Part shown: positions 17,371-25,639 of the stretch, one piece after another
Numbering within the stretch: position 1 is the first letter of the stretch
How the letters are laid out: each line of letters starts with the position of its first letter
Source of the DNA: Agrobacterium vitis
Lineage (GTDB): Bacteria; Pseudomonadota; Alphaproteobacteria; Rhizobiales; Rhizobiaceae
DNA: 64,000 nt
Direction: 5' to 3'
Assembly (NCBI RefSeq): GCF_037039395.1
Contig: NZ_CP146244.1
Coordinates: forward strand, 620,001 to 684,000
The notes under the pieces: model-generated
Database searches by the model: none
What the model was told of the DNA's origin: nothing
What the model saw: only the letters and a program-made list of their open reading frames with translations
Position numbers and translations under genes: made by a program

Positions 17371-18006
17371 TTATCGCTGTACCGAGATGAAATGATCCGT
17401 GGTGAACTCTTCAACGGCCCATTTGCCGTTAAAGCGTCCGAGACCGGAGTTTTTCTCTCCACCAAACATCACATGCGGATAGTCATGGATGGTGATGTCG
17501 TTGATATGGGACATTCCAGCTTCAATCTGCTGAGCAAAGGCCAATCCACGGCCCTCATCACGGGTGAAGACGGCGCTGGAAAGGCCAAATTCGGTATCAT
17601 TGGCGAAGGCCAAGGCCTGTGCTTCGTCTTGGGCGCGGATGATGGGTGCGACCGGGCCGAAGATCTCATTGCGGGCGAAGTCGGAATCATTGGTCACGTC
17701 GGCGAAGACATGCGGTGCCACCACCCGTCCCTCGATTGGGCCGGATACGCATTCGCGGAATCCGCTGTCGCGGGCCCGCGCAATACTTGCGGTCACGCTG
17801 CGCAGCTGGCTGTCGTTGCAAAGCGGGCCGATCAAGGTATCCGGCTCGTTCGGGTTTCCGAATTTGATCGTTTTTACCGCAGCAGTGAAAGCCTCGACGA
17901 AGTTGTCATAAATCGAGGCATCGACGATAATGCGGTTTGTGCTCATGCAGATTTGGCCTTGATGCATGAAGCGGCCTATCAGAGCTGCTCCCACGGCCTT
18001 TTCCAC
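17371..18006 (-). pseudogene. Aldehyde dehydrogenase, C-terminal remnant
   Basis: The 211 codons match only the C-terminal 45 percent of an NAD(P)-dependent aldehyde dehydrogenase of roughly 480 residues. GRFMHQGQICMSTNRIIVD carries the catalytic-cysteine motif (GQICM), NEIFGPVAPI carries the Glu-Phe NAD ribose contact, and the end MFGGEKNSGLGRFNGKWAVEEFTT is normal. The Rossmann cofactor domain is absent, and upstream the frame meets a stop at once. The sequence runs straight into the truncated ROK gene, so a deletion appears to have removed its front half. It cannot be an active dehydrogenase. Confidence 0.85.
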
Positions 18007-18284
18007 TCAGACTGTAGATCGCAGCCGGATAAATTCAGAAATCCACCCGATATGATCTTTCCTGTCCAGCCATCGACACGGCCGGGTATTCCTATTCCAA
18101 TCGCCGCGGCGTGCGCACCGTCCATCTCGTGGATCAGGCTCTTTATAAGAGTAACGGCCTTGGATGGGTCGCGGCTGCCTGTAACCGACGTCTTACGGAT
18201 GATTTCGCCTTTTGGCGAAATCTGTGCCGCACGCATGTTGGTTCCGCCGACATCGATGCCGATAGAGAACAATTGAAGAGACAT
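17979..18284 (-). pseudogene. ROK-family sugar kinase, N-terminal remnant
   Basis: Only 101 codons remain of a gene normally near 300. The N-terminus FSIGIDVGGTNMRAAQI is the ROK ATP-binding phosphate-1 motif, and AIGIGIPGRVD and GGFLNLSG follow in the family order. After about residue 93 (DLQSE) the frame leaves the family and ends within eight codons, inside the aldehyde dehydrogenase remnant. The zinc motif and sugar-binding half are gone. It lies 14 bases after the aldolase stop on the same strand, so it was evidently the ketose/sugar kinase of this operon. Confidence 0.82.
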
Positions 18285-18298
18285 GACATCCGCCGATC

Positions 18299-19213
18299 TT
18301 ACGCCGCAACTCTCTGCTTGTTGCGATAGCGCCCGATGATGTCTTGAATATCATGCAATCGGGACACGGCAATTGTCGAAAGCTTCTGTTGTGAGACATT
18401 TCGGTCGAGGTCGATACAATCTTTCCAAAGGGAACGGCCAGCGATGACGCCGGAGGCGCCGTTCTTCATGGCGGCCTCGACCTGATGAAGAAAGGTTTCA
18501 TGGTCGACGCCAGCCGAAAGCACGGCCCAAGGGACGTCCCCGGCAACCTTGGTGACTTCGGCGCAGGCTTGTTCAGAGCCGGGATAAGGAATTTTCAGAA
18601 CTTTGGACCCCAGTTCCAGGCAGGCGCGCGAGCCTTCGACGATAAGCTGCGGAATCTTGGCCTGATAGTCTTCGCGGCTTTCGCCTTCAAGTTGGTAGGT
18701 CAGGAATTCGACGACCAGAAGAAAGTCTTCGCGGGCGAAATCTTCAATAGTCTTCTTCAAGGTTTTAAGGTTTGCAACGTTTGCCGCCGGGGTATCCATC
18801 CGCAGATAGACCATGATCTTGCCGCCGGTGGCACCAAGAGCGCGAACGCGCCGCGCATCGACACCTTCCACCATCTTGGAAATGCGATAGCCTTCTGGCG
18901 ATGTGTCCCACCCGGAGGCATCGATACCGATCAGAAGGGCGGTATCCCTTGGAAGGATGTCGTTGTCGATCAGCCCAGGTACGGCGCAGACTGGGTCGAC
19001 GAGCACGCAGCCGGCATGAGAGGCGAGATAGCGCGCAATGTCAGCCTTGGTTTCTCCAAGAATGTCATTGCCGATTTTCGCTTGTTCTTCCGGGGTCGCG
19101 GCAAGAATGGAGCGCATACCACCGCGCTGGTCGCATGCAATAACCATCATGGATCCGCTACCGTCGCAAATTTGATGGTATCCGCGTCGTTCTGCCGTCG
19201 TCATTGCCGTCAT
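18299..19213 (-). CDS. Class I ketose-bisphosphate / deoxyketose-phosphate aldolase (LacD/YihT-like)
   Basis: A 304-residue TIM-barrel aldolase of the DeoC/LacD family. The Schiff-base lysine is K207 in VLKIPYP; the second active-site lysine is K132 in GGKIMVYLR. MMVIACDQRGGMR opens the barrel and SAGVDHETF and GASGVIAGRSLWKD close it. ATG 19213 follows GGAG at seven bases; a longer start at 19252 is less likely. LacD-type enzymes cleave tagatose 1,6-bisphosphate, and YihT cleaves sulfofructose 1-phosphate. The true substrate here is unknown. It heads the leftward arm that contained the kinase and, after deletion, the dehydrogenase remnant. Confidence 0.85.
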   Translation of the reverse strand: MTAMTTAERRGYHQICDGSGSMMVIACDQRGGMRSILAATPEEQAKIGNDILGETKADIARYLASHAGCVLVDPVCAVPGLIDNDILPRDTALLIGIDASGWDTSPEGYRISKMVEGVDARRVRALGATGGKIMVYLRMDTPAANVANLKTLKKTIEDFAREDFLLVVEFLTYQLEGESREDYQAKIPQLIVEGSRACLELGSKVLKIPYPGSEQACAEVTKVAGDVPWAVLSAGVDHETFLHQVEAAMKNGASGVIAGRSLWKDCIDLDRNVSQQKLSTIAVSRLHDIQDIIGRYRNKQRVAA

Positions 19214-19311
19214 GTGTCCACTCCGAAAGAAATTGCAGGCAAAAGCGGGCACCGCAAAGCTTTAGCCATGCGCGGGCTCTCCTGCGTCAGGTGATTTGAT
19301 GATGCCGTGAA

Positions 19312-19362
19312 AGTCGCAGGGCCTTGGACGTCATAGGGCCTGGGAAGTCACAGGGAAGGGCG
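19312..19362. repeat. Three imperfect 17-base tandem repeats in the divergent regulator/aldolase region
   Basis: GTCGCAGGGCCTTGG, GTCATAGGGCCTGGG and GTCACAGGGAAGGG start at 19313, 19330 and 19347, exactly 17 bases apart, between the aldolase start and the SorC gene. Regular phasing in a divergent promoter region suggests a multi-site operator. Confidence 0.4.
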
Positions 19363-19482
19363 CCGTATTGCATTGAGTCCGGAGCCGTTTCAGTGTAGCC
19401 TTCCCGCTTCGTGTAACACATTTCAGAAAGGAATTACAAGCTGCTTCCGCAAACTTCACAGGATACTGCGTCCCGGGCGACA

Positions 19483-20430
19483 TTGCATATGGTCGCAAAG
19501 ATGCATTACGAAGCGGAGATGCCTCAGGTTGAGATCGCGCGCAAGCTTGGAATCTCGACCGCGACCGTCTCCCGTTTGCTTCAACGGGCCAGGGTGCTTG
19601 GGATCGTCAAGATCGAGGTGCTTGACCTTGTCTCGCCCGCCGGTCTGACCCAGGAACTGATCGAGGCGCTGTCCCTGAAGAGGGCGGCGGTGATCGATAC
19701 GCCATCGACAGGTGTTCTGGGTGCGCTGGCAAAGCCGCTGGGCGATTTGCTCAAGGAAGAAGGGCTGGCCGCAGGGTCGGTCATCGGTATCGGTTGGGGG
19801 CGTGCCATACGTGAGGTTATTGCCGCAGGTTTGCCGCGTATTCCTGGCATTATCGCCGTTGCGTTGAACGGTGGTCTCCAGCAATCAGCGCCGCATTTCC
19901 AGATTAGCGAATTTGTCCGCCAGGCCGCCGATCAACTGGGTGGAAGCGCCCATTTCCTGCACGCGCCTTATCTTTCCTCAGCCGAATTGAAGGATGCCTT
20001 TCTTGCCGATGCATTCGTGCAGGAAACGACGAAGCTTTGGGATCGCCTGGATTGCGCGATTGTCGGCATAGGCTTGCCGCACGCTATCAATCCGCCTGAG
20101 GCGAGTGCGGCGACAGTGAATGAGCGCGCCATTGGAGGCGCGGTTGGTGACGTCATCAGGCACTATGTCGATATCAACGGCAAGCTTTTGTCCTGGGATG
20201 GGGAAGAGCGAATGATTGCGGCATCCAGCCAGCAGCTTTGCAAGGCCAAACTGTCTATCGGCGTGGCCGCGACCGTTGAAAAAGCGGCTGGAATCATCGG
20301 CGCCGTCCGTTCCGGAATGATCAATTCCCTGGTCACCGACGCCAATACCTGCATCGCAATTCTCAATCTGCTCCAACAGAATGGGCCTTCTCAGGGCGAG
20401 GAAAAACAAATGAAAGCGAAAAAGAAATAA
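19483..20430 (+). CDS. SorC-family transcriptional regulator
   Basis: About 315 residues. An N-terminal helix-turn-helix (MPQVEIARKLGISTATVSRLLQRAR) is followed by the SorC sugar-phosphate-binding domain (GSVIGIGWGRAIREV, IVGIGLP). The start is uncertain. TTG 19483 is given, but ATG 19489 is possible. The frame is open back to 19417, and a CTG at 19441 follows AGAAAGGA and would add residues that complete the usual first helix. SorC proteins sense a phosphorylated sugar and control the adjacent operon. It directly precedes the sugar transporter and faces the aldolase, so it probably controls both arms. Confidence 0.85.
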   Translation: MHMVAKMHYEAEMPQVEIARKLGISTATVSRLLQRARVLGIVKIEVLDLVSPAGLTQELIEALSLKRAAVIDTPSTGVLGALAKPLGDLLKEEGLAAGSVIGIGWGRAIREVIAAGLPRIPGIIAVALNGGLQQSAPHFQISEFVRQAADQLGGSAHFLHAPYLSSAELKDAFLADAFVQETTKLWDRLDCAIVGIGLPHAINPPEASAATVNERAIGGAVGDVIRHYVDINGKLLSWDGEERMIAASSQQLCKAKLSIGVAATVEKAAGIIGAVRSGMINSLVTDANTCIAILNLLQQNGPSQGEEKQMKAKKK

Positions 20431-20448
20431 GTTTCTGAAAAAAATTTC

Positions 20449-20507
20449 TTGACGGCGAACTGAAAACGGCGTGATGATGCTGTCGTGAATTGAGTGCTTA
20501 ATTCACG
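20449..20507 (+). promoter_or_regulatory. Promoter and inverted-repeat operator of the sugar operon
   Basis: TTGACG (20449-20454) and TGATGA (20472-20477) are spaced by 17 bases. Just downstream CGTGAATT (20484-20491) is mirrored by AATTCACG (20500-20507) with an eight-base centre. The operator covers the expected transcription start, so binding by the upstream SorC protein would block initiation. The binding protein gene starts 35 bases later. Confidence 0.55.
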
Positions 20508-20541
20508 GGAGATGACTGTTTCGATTTGGGAGGAGAGAAAC

Positions 20542-21531
20542 ATGGAACGTCGGCGTTTTCTTCAATCTGCGACCGCGCTTGCCTTGTCCGCACCGGCTGT
20601 CCTGGCGGTTACGCGTGCCCAGGCTCAAAGTAAGAAATTCACAATTGCTCTTATTCCGGGCCTGACCACAGATGCATTTTATATCACGATGCACAAGGGT
20701 GCAGAGGCGGCAGCGGCTGCGATTGGCGCGAAGATCATTTTTCAAGGCGCTCCAGACTTCAATCCGGTGACACAAGTTCCGGTCCTTGACGCGGTCATTG
20801 CGAAAAAGCCGGACGCCATTCTCATCGCTCCCACCGATACGACCCAATTGGTGCAGCCGCTCAAGAAAGCTGCCGATGCCGGCATTCCGTTGATCACTGT
20901 CGATACCTTCATCGGTAGCGGCGACTATCAGATCGGTACGGGAGATGCGGATTTTCCGTTGTCCTATATCGCATCCGACAATGTTCTGGGTGGCGAAATC
21001 GCAGCCCGCGCGCTCGCTTCGGCGATTGGAGACAAAGGCAAGGTCTATGTCTCCAACGTCAAGCCCGGCGTGTCGACAACGGACCAGCGGGAGCAAGGAT
21101 TCAAGGCCGAGATGGCCAAGCACCCCGCTATCACCGTTCTCGAAACGCAGTTCAATGACAATGATGCCAATAAGGCTGCGTCCCAACTCCAGGCGGTTTA
21201 TGCCCGTAATCCTGATTTGGCCGGTGTCTTCGGTGCCAATCTGTTTTCCGGGCTTGGATCGGCGAACGGCGTCCAGCAGGCTGGTCAATCCGGCACGATC
21301 AAGATCGTGGCGTTCGACGCCCCAGGCTCGGTGGTGGACAATCTGAAATCCGGCCTTATCGATTTTGCGATTGCCCAGCACCCCGCAGAAATCGGGTATT
21401 ACGGGGTGATCTCTGCCTACGCGCACCTGACCGGGCAGTCCATCCCAACCAAGATTGGGACTGGCTTTACGGTCATCAACAAGAGCAACGTGACTGATCC
21501 TGCGATCGCTCGGTTCATCTACGCTGAATAG
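20542..21531 (+). CDS. Sugar ABC transporter substrate-binding protein (RbsB-like)
   Basis: A 329-residue periplasmic binding protein of the Peripla_BP_4 type. It begins MERRRFLQSATALALSAPA, a twin-arginine-like signal, suggesting export in the folded state. The mature part starts near residue 29 with KFTIALIPGLTTDAFY. DAILIAPTD and the later IKIVAFDAPG are standard blocks. ATG 20542 follows GGAGGAGAG. It is the first transporter gene behind the inverted-repeat operator and is likely the most abundant product. The ligand is probably a pentose, pentitol or ketose, judged from the SDR and aldolase neighbours. Confidence 0.9.
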   Translation: MERRRFLQSATALALSAPAVLAVTRAQAQSKKFTIALIPGLTTDAFYITMHKGAEAAAAAIGAKIIFQGAPDFNPVTQVPVLDAVIAKKPDAILIAPTDTTQLVQPLKKAADAGIPLITVDTFIGSGDYQIGTGDADFPLSYIASDNVLGGEIAARALASAIGDKGKVYVSNVKPGVSTTDQREQGFKAEMAKHPAITVLETQFNDNDANKAASQLQAVYARNPDLAGVFGANLFSGLGSANGVQQAGQSGTIKIVAFDAPGSVVDNLKSGLIDFAIAQHPAEIGYYGVISAYAHLTGQSIPTKIGTGFTVINKSNVTDPAIARFIYAE

Positions 21532-21632
21532 ACTCCACGGCCTCGTTAAAACGTCAGCCAAGGCTGATCGGACGCCAGGATAAGCGTCCAAATCCCTTCA
21601 TTGATCGCCGACCAGAACTCAGGATGGAATTC

Positions 21633-22697
21633 ATGCTGGAAAACCAGACCATGGCGCCCGAGAACACCCACGCCATCGCACCTCAGGCAGACCATGCCGA
21701 CGTCACCAAGACGATCGTGCAGCGTATCGCTCAGTTGCGGGCATGGGTCTTTCTGGCCGCACTTATTGTGATCTTCGAGATTTGGGCGCAGACAGATTTT
21801 GGAGGGACGTTCGTTGGTTCACCCTTCAATTGGCAATCGGTCGCGGTCTTTGCCGTTGCGCCCCTTCTTTTGGCAATCGGCCAGACCTTCGTCATCATCT
21901 CTGGCGGCATAGATCTTTCTGCGGGTTTCATCATGGGGCTTGCGGCGGTCGTCGCTGCCCACGCCACCAATTATTTCGGGGTTTTCATGCCTTTGCCGGC
22001 TGCGATGGTGTGCGGCATCCTCGTCGCTATCCTCGCCGCGACAATTCCAGGCATCATCAACGGTCTGCTGATCTCCAGGCTCAACGTACCCCCTTTTATC
22101 GGCACGCTCGGCATGTTCGGCGTTGCCAGAGGCGCGGCTTTCCTTCTTGCCGGAGGAACAACCGTGCCGGTCAAGAACTCCTACTTCGCGATGCTGGGGA
22201 ATGGACGGATAGAGGGCATACCGTATCTCGTTCTGGTAACCGCCGTTTTCGTGCTGGTAATGCATTATATTCTCAGCCAGACCCGATTTGGACAGCATAA
22301 TTATGCGATCGGCGCCAATGCCCAGGCATCACGCCGGGCAGGTATCGATATCAAAGGCCATATTTTGCGGCTTTATATCCTGTCTTCGGTCTGTGCAGGC
22401 CTTGGCGGCGCATTATACGCCGCGCGCTTCACGGCAGGCGCTGCCCAGGCTGGGGAACCCTTGCTTCTCGACAGCGTGGCTGCCGTCGTAATTGGCGGCG
22501 CCAGCCTGTTTGGAGGCTCTGGAACAATCATCGGCACGGTGGCGGGCGCCCTGGTCATTGCGGTCATCCAGTATGGCCTTGTCTTCATGAATGTTGAGCC
22601 ATTCTGGCAATTCATTGCCGTTGGCGTCGTTATCATCATTTCCGTTCTTATCGATCAGGCGCAACGCCGCTTCAGTGGAGTCAAACATGCTGAGTAA
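21633..22697 (+). CDS. Sugar ABC transporter permease (RbsC-like)
   Basis: A 354-residue inner-membrane protein with eight to ten helices, family BPD_transp_2. GQTFVIISGGIDLSAGFIMG (the conserved GGIDLSVG-type loop), AVAAVVIGGASLFGG and the cytoplasmic NAQASRRAGID segment that contacts the ATPase are present. ATG 21633 has AGGA eight bases upstream; ATG 21624 is an alternative. The end overlaps the ATPase gene by 11 bases, indicating translational coupling. Confidence 0.92.
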   Translation: MLENQTMAPENTHAIAPQADHADVTKTIVQRIAQLRAWVFLAALIVIFEIWAQTDFGGTFVGSPFNWQSVAVFAVAPLLLAIGQTFVIISGGIDLSAGFIMGLAAVVAAHATNYFGVFMPLPAAMVCGILVAILAATIPGIINGLLISRLNVPPFIGTLGMFGVARGAAFLLAGGTTVPVKNSYFAMLGNGRIEGIPYLVLVTAVFVLVMHYILSQTRFGQHNYAIGANAQASRRAGIDIKGHILRLYILSSVCAGLGGALYAARFTAGAAQAGEPLLLDSVAAVVIGGASLFGGSGTIIGTVAGALVIAVIQYGLVFMNVEPFWQFIAVGVVIIISVLIDQAQRRFSGVKHAE

Positions 22698-23436
22698 TGT
22701 CGCACCCCTTCTTGAAGTCCGCAATTTTTCCCGGCATTTCGGCGCTGTGAAAGCCCTTGATAATTGTTCGCTGACGGTCGGTGCCGGTGAAGTCGTGGCT
22801 TTGGCCGGAGACAATGGCGCCGGAAAGACCACGATGATCAAGGCGATCTCGGGTGTCTATTCCCCGACATCGGGTGAAATTCTAATCGATGGACAGCCGG
22901 TTGCTTTTTCCTCACCGCAGGATGCGCGGGAAAAAGGGATCGAGACCATCTACCAGGATCTGGCGCTCGCCGATAATCTGTCCATTGGCGCCAATATTTT
23001 TCTTGGCCGTGAGCCAATGAAACGCGCTTTCGGCTTTATTCCCGTCCTTGATCGGAAGGCGATGGCCAAGGCCGCAGCCGATACCATGGCGCTTCTCGAC
23101 TTTCATGTGAAGCGATTGGATGCTCCGGTCAGCAACTTTTCGGGCGGACAGCGCCAGGCGGTGGCAATCGGTCGGGCGGTTTACTGGAATGCCAAGATCC
23201 TGATCATGGACGAACCGACAGCGGCGCTGGGCGTGCCGGAACAGCGTAAAGTTGTCGCATTGATCAAATCGCTGAAAGCCCAGGGGAGAGGCGTTATTTT
23301 CATCTCCCATAACCTCCAGGACATATTTGCCGTATCGGACCGTATCGTTGTCCTGAGACGGGGTATTGTCGCGGGAACGCGCAATATTGCCGATACCAAC
23401 CACGACGAAATCGTCAAGCTGATGATTGGTGGCTAA
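22687..23436 (+). CDS. Sugar ABC transporter ATP-binding protein, single domain
   Basis: A 249-residue ATPase with Walker A GDNGAGKTT (41-49), signature FSGGQ (151-155) and Walker B ILIMDE (171-176). Ribose-type systems usually have a two-domain ATPase near 500 residues. This one has a single domain, as in the FrcA/short-RbsA type used for fructose and related sugars in rhizobia, so it must act as a homodimer. Confidence 0.92.
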   Translation: MLSNVAPLLEVRNFSRHFGAVKALDNCSLTVGAGEVVALAGDNGAGKTTMIKAISGVYSPTSGEILIDGQPVAFSSPQDAREKGIETIYQDLALADNLSIGANIFLGREPMKRAFGFIPVLDRKAMAKAAADTMALLDFHVKRLDAPVSNFSGGQRQAVAIGRAVYWNAKILIMDEPTAALGVPEQRKVVALIKSLKAQGRGVIFISHNLQDIFAVSDRIVVLRRGIVAGTRNIADTNHDEIVKLMIGG

Positions 23437-23476
23437 TCCAAGAATTCACCAAGAAAATCAACGCGGGATTATACTC

Positions 23477-24205
23477 ATGTGGGACCTTGATGGTAAAGCA
23501 ATCCTCGTCACCGGTGCCAGCGGTGGCATCGGTGGCGCGACGGTGAAGAAGCTGAGAGAAGCCGGGGCCAGGGTCTATGCGGCCGGACGGTCGCGAGACG
23601 AGCTTGACACGCTGGCCGCGCAAACCGGTTGTGAGACGTTGATTTTCGATCTCACCTCGGAAGACGAAATTCGCAAGGCTATGGAGGCTTTGCCATTGTG
23701 GGGCGTGGTGAACTGTGGTGGCTTTGGCGGCGAAATCGCCACCCCGCAGGAAACCGACATCTCGATCTTCGACAAAGCCATTGCCATCAATGTGAGAGGC
23801 GCGCTTCTCGTCACGAAATACGCATCGCGCTCGATGATCAAAGAAGGCAAGGGTGGGTCGATCGTCAATGTCTCAAGCCAGGCTGCATTGGCGGCATTGC
23901 CGGGCCATGTCTCCTATGCGTCTTCCAAAGCGGCACTTGATAGCATCACCCGTGTCAGCGCGCTTGAACTTGGCAAATACAAAATTCGGGTCAATAGCGT
24001 CAATCCCACCGTGGTCATGACGGAGATGTCCGCATTTTATTGGGGCCGCCCGGAGATAGGCGAACCCTTCCTGCAAAAAATGCCGTTGGGACGGTGGGCT
24101 ACCGTCGATGACATCGCAAAGCCGATCCGCTTTTTGTTGAGTGATGAGGCGTCAATGATCACCGGTGTCTCGCTCCCCATTGACGGTGGCTTCACGGCCT
24201 GCTGA
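23477..24205 (+). CDS. L-xylulose reductase-like short-chain dehydrogenase
   Basis: A 242-residue SDR with TGASGGIG (12-19), S134, Y147 and K151 as the catalytic set. The stretch IRVNSVNPTVVMTEM, then KMPLGRWATVDDI and the final GGFTAC closely follow the dicarbonyl/L-xylulose reductase (DCXR) subfamily, which interconverts xylitol and L-xylulose with NADP(H). It closes the transporter operon. The likely pathway is polyol or ketose uptake, redox interconversion, phosphorylation by the (now broken) ROK kinase and aldol cleavage. Its last 54 bases overlap the end of the opposite-strand peptidase gene. Confidence 0.85.
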   Translation: MWDLDGKAILVTGASGGIGGATVKKLREAGARVYAAGRSRDELDTLAAQTGCETLIFDLTSEDEIRKAMEALPLWGVVNCGGFGGEIATPQETDISIFDKAIAINVRGALLVTKYASRSMIKEGKGGSIVNVSSQAALAALPGHVSYASSKAALDSITRVSALELGKYKIRVNSVNPTVVMTEMSAFYWGRPEIGEPFLQKMPLGRWATVDDIAKPIRFLLSDEASMITGVSLPIDGGFTAC

Positions 24206-25597
24206 TCGCCTTTCGCTTAGGCCCTGTAAGATCCGTACCCAGGATCGAGTGCCTTTATGAAAAGAGGTGAGGTTGTATTTTTCATTGGGCGAGTGAACGC
24301 AGTCATCCTTCAGCGAAAAGCCAACCAGCAAGGAGTCCATGCCGAGCATGGATTGGAAGCTGCCGACAATCGGGATCGATCCGCCGCCGCCGACAACGAT
24401 GGCGGGTTTTGGCCATTCCTGTGAAAGAGCGGCCTTGGCCTTGGCCAGGATTGGCGAGTCATAGGGCAATTGAATTGCAGCCGAGGCCCCTTCGGCGTGA
24501 AATTCTACCCGGCAATCCCTAGGTAACTTTGAGGTTACATAGGCGCGAAAGCTATCGCGGATTTTTTGCGGGTCCTGTTTTCCAACAAGACGGAACGATA
24601 CCTTGGCCATGGCTTCGGCAGCAATCACGGTCTTGAAGCCCTTGCCGGTATAGCCGCCGGACATGCCGTTGATCTCGGCGGTCGGGCGGGCCCAGAGCAA
24701 TTCCAGCACGCTACGGCCTTTTTCGCCTGACGGGACGGAAAGACCGATATCCGTTAGGAATGCGGGTTGGGTTTTTTCCAGTTCGGCCCAGACGGCCTTG
24801 ATATCGGGCGGTGTTTCTTCAACACCATCGTAAAAGCCGGGCAGCGTCACAGCACCGGTTGCATCATGCAGGCCAGCCATGACATCGCTCAGCACATGCA
24901 GAGGATTGGCTGCGACGCCACCATATCCGCCCGAATGCAGGTCGCGGCTGGCGGCCTTGATGGTGATTTCCTCGCCAACCAGACCGCGCAGGCTGGCGCA
25001 GATCGCCGGTGTTTGCGCGTCCCACATGCCGGTGTCGCAAACCATGGCAAAATCAGCCTTCAACTCCTGGGCATTGGCTTCGAGAAAAGGCTGAAGCGAT
25101 GGCGATCCCGATTCCTCCTCGCCTTCGAAGAGAATGGTGACGCGCACAGGCAGCCCGCCCCTGGTGTCCTTGAAGGCGCGTAAAGCCTCGATGAAGGTCA
25201 GGAGTTGTCCCTTGTCATCCGAAGTGCCCCGTCCGGTGATGATCTTCTCTCCGGTTGCGCTGTCGCGGATGGATGGGTCGAACGGGTCGTTCTGCCATAA
25301 GTTCAGCGGGTCGACCGGCTGAACATCGTAATGACCGTAAAACAGCACATGAGGGCAATCCGCGCCCTGCCCCTCGTGATGGGCAACCACCATCGGATGG
25401 CCTAACGTGTCGCGCACGGAGGCGGCAAAGCCCAGTCCGCTCAGATAGGACGCCAGGAAGTCCGCAGCCTTGCGGCAATGCGGGCTGTAGGCCGGATCGG
25501 TGGAAATCGAGGGAATACGCACCAGTTCGAACAGTGTTTCCAGACTGGAGGGCAGATTGTCATCGACACGGGCGAGGACGGTTTCAATATCGGTCAT
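24152..25597 (-). CDS. M20-family metallopeptidase (dipeptidase, ArgE/DapE type)
   Basis: A 481-residue zinc peptidase. H89 and D91 (YGHYDVQ), the bridging aspartate in GTSDDKG (127/128) and the catalytic glutamate region FEGEEESGS (157-164) are in order; a dimerisation domain lies between about 200 and 360. It hydrolyses small peptides or N-acyl amino acids in the cytoplasm. Start ATG 25597 is preferred over 25618. The family normally ends near RSWVRILQGL. Here about 18 further residues are read into the 3' end of the convergent SDR gene, giving a 54-base antisense overlap. It follows metC on the same strand. Confidence 0.88.
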   Translation of the reverse strand: MTDIETVLARVDDNLPSSLETLFELVRIPSISTDPAYSPHCRKAADFLASYLSGLGFAASVRDTLGHPMVVAHHEGQGADCPHVLFYGHYDVQPVDPLNLWQNDPFDPSIRDSATGEKIITGRGTSDDKGQLLTFIEALRAFKDTRGGLPVRVTILFEGEEESGSPSLQPFLEANAQELKADFAMVCDTGMWDAQTPAICASLRGLVGEEITIKAASRDLHSGGYGGVAANPLHVLSDVMAGLHDATGAVTLPGFYDGVEETPPDIKAVWAELEKTQPAFLTDIGLSVPSGEKGRSVLELLWARPTAEINGMSGGYTGKGFKTVIAAEAMAKVSFRLVGKQDPQKIRDSFRAYVTSKLPRDCRVEFHAEGASAAIQLPYDSPILAKAKAALSQEWPKPAIVVGGGGSIPIVGSFQSMLGMDSLLVGFSLKDDCVHSPNEKYNLTSFHKGTRSWVRILQGLSERRSAGREATVNGERDTGDH

Positions 25598-25639
25598 GGG
25601 GGATTTCCAGTCGATCATGGGATGGATGTTTGCGACAGA

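Noticed and set aside
17202..17465. A minus-strand frame of 87 codons across the gap before pit
   Set aside because: It starts inside the aldehyde dehydrogenase remnant in another frame and has no ribosome site or recognisable motif.
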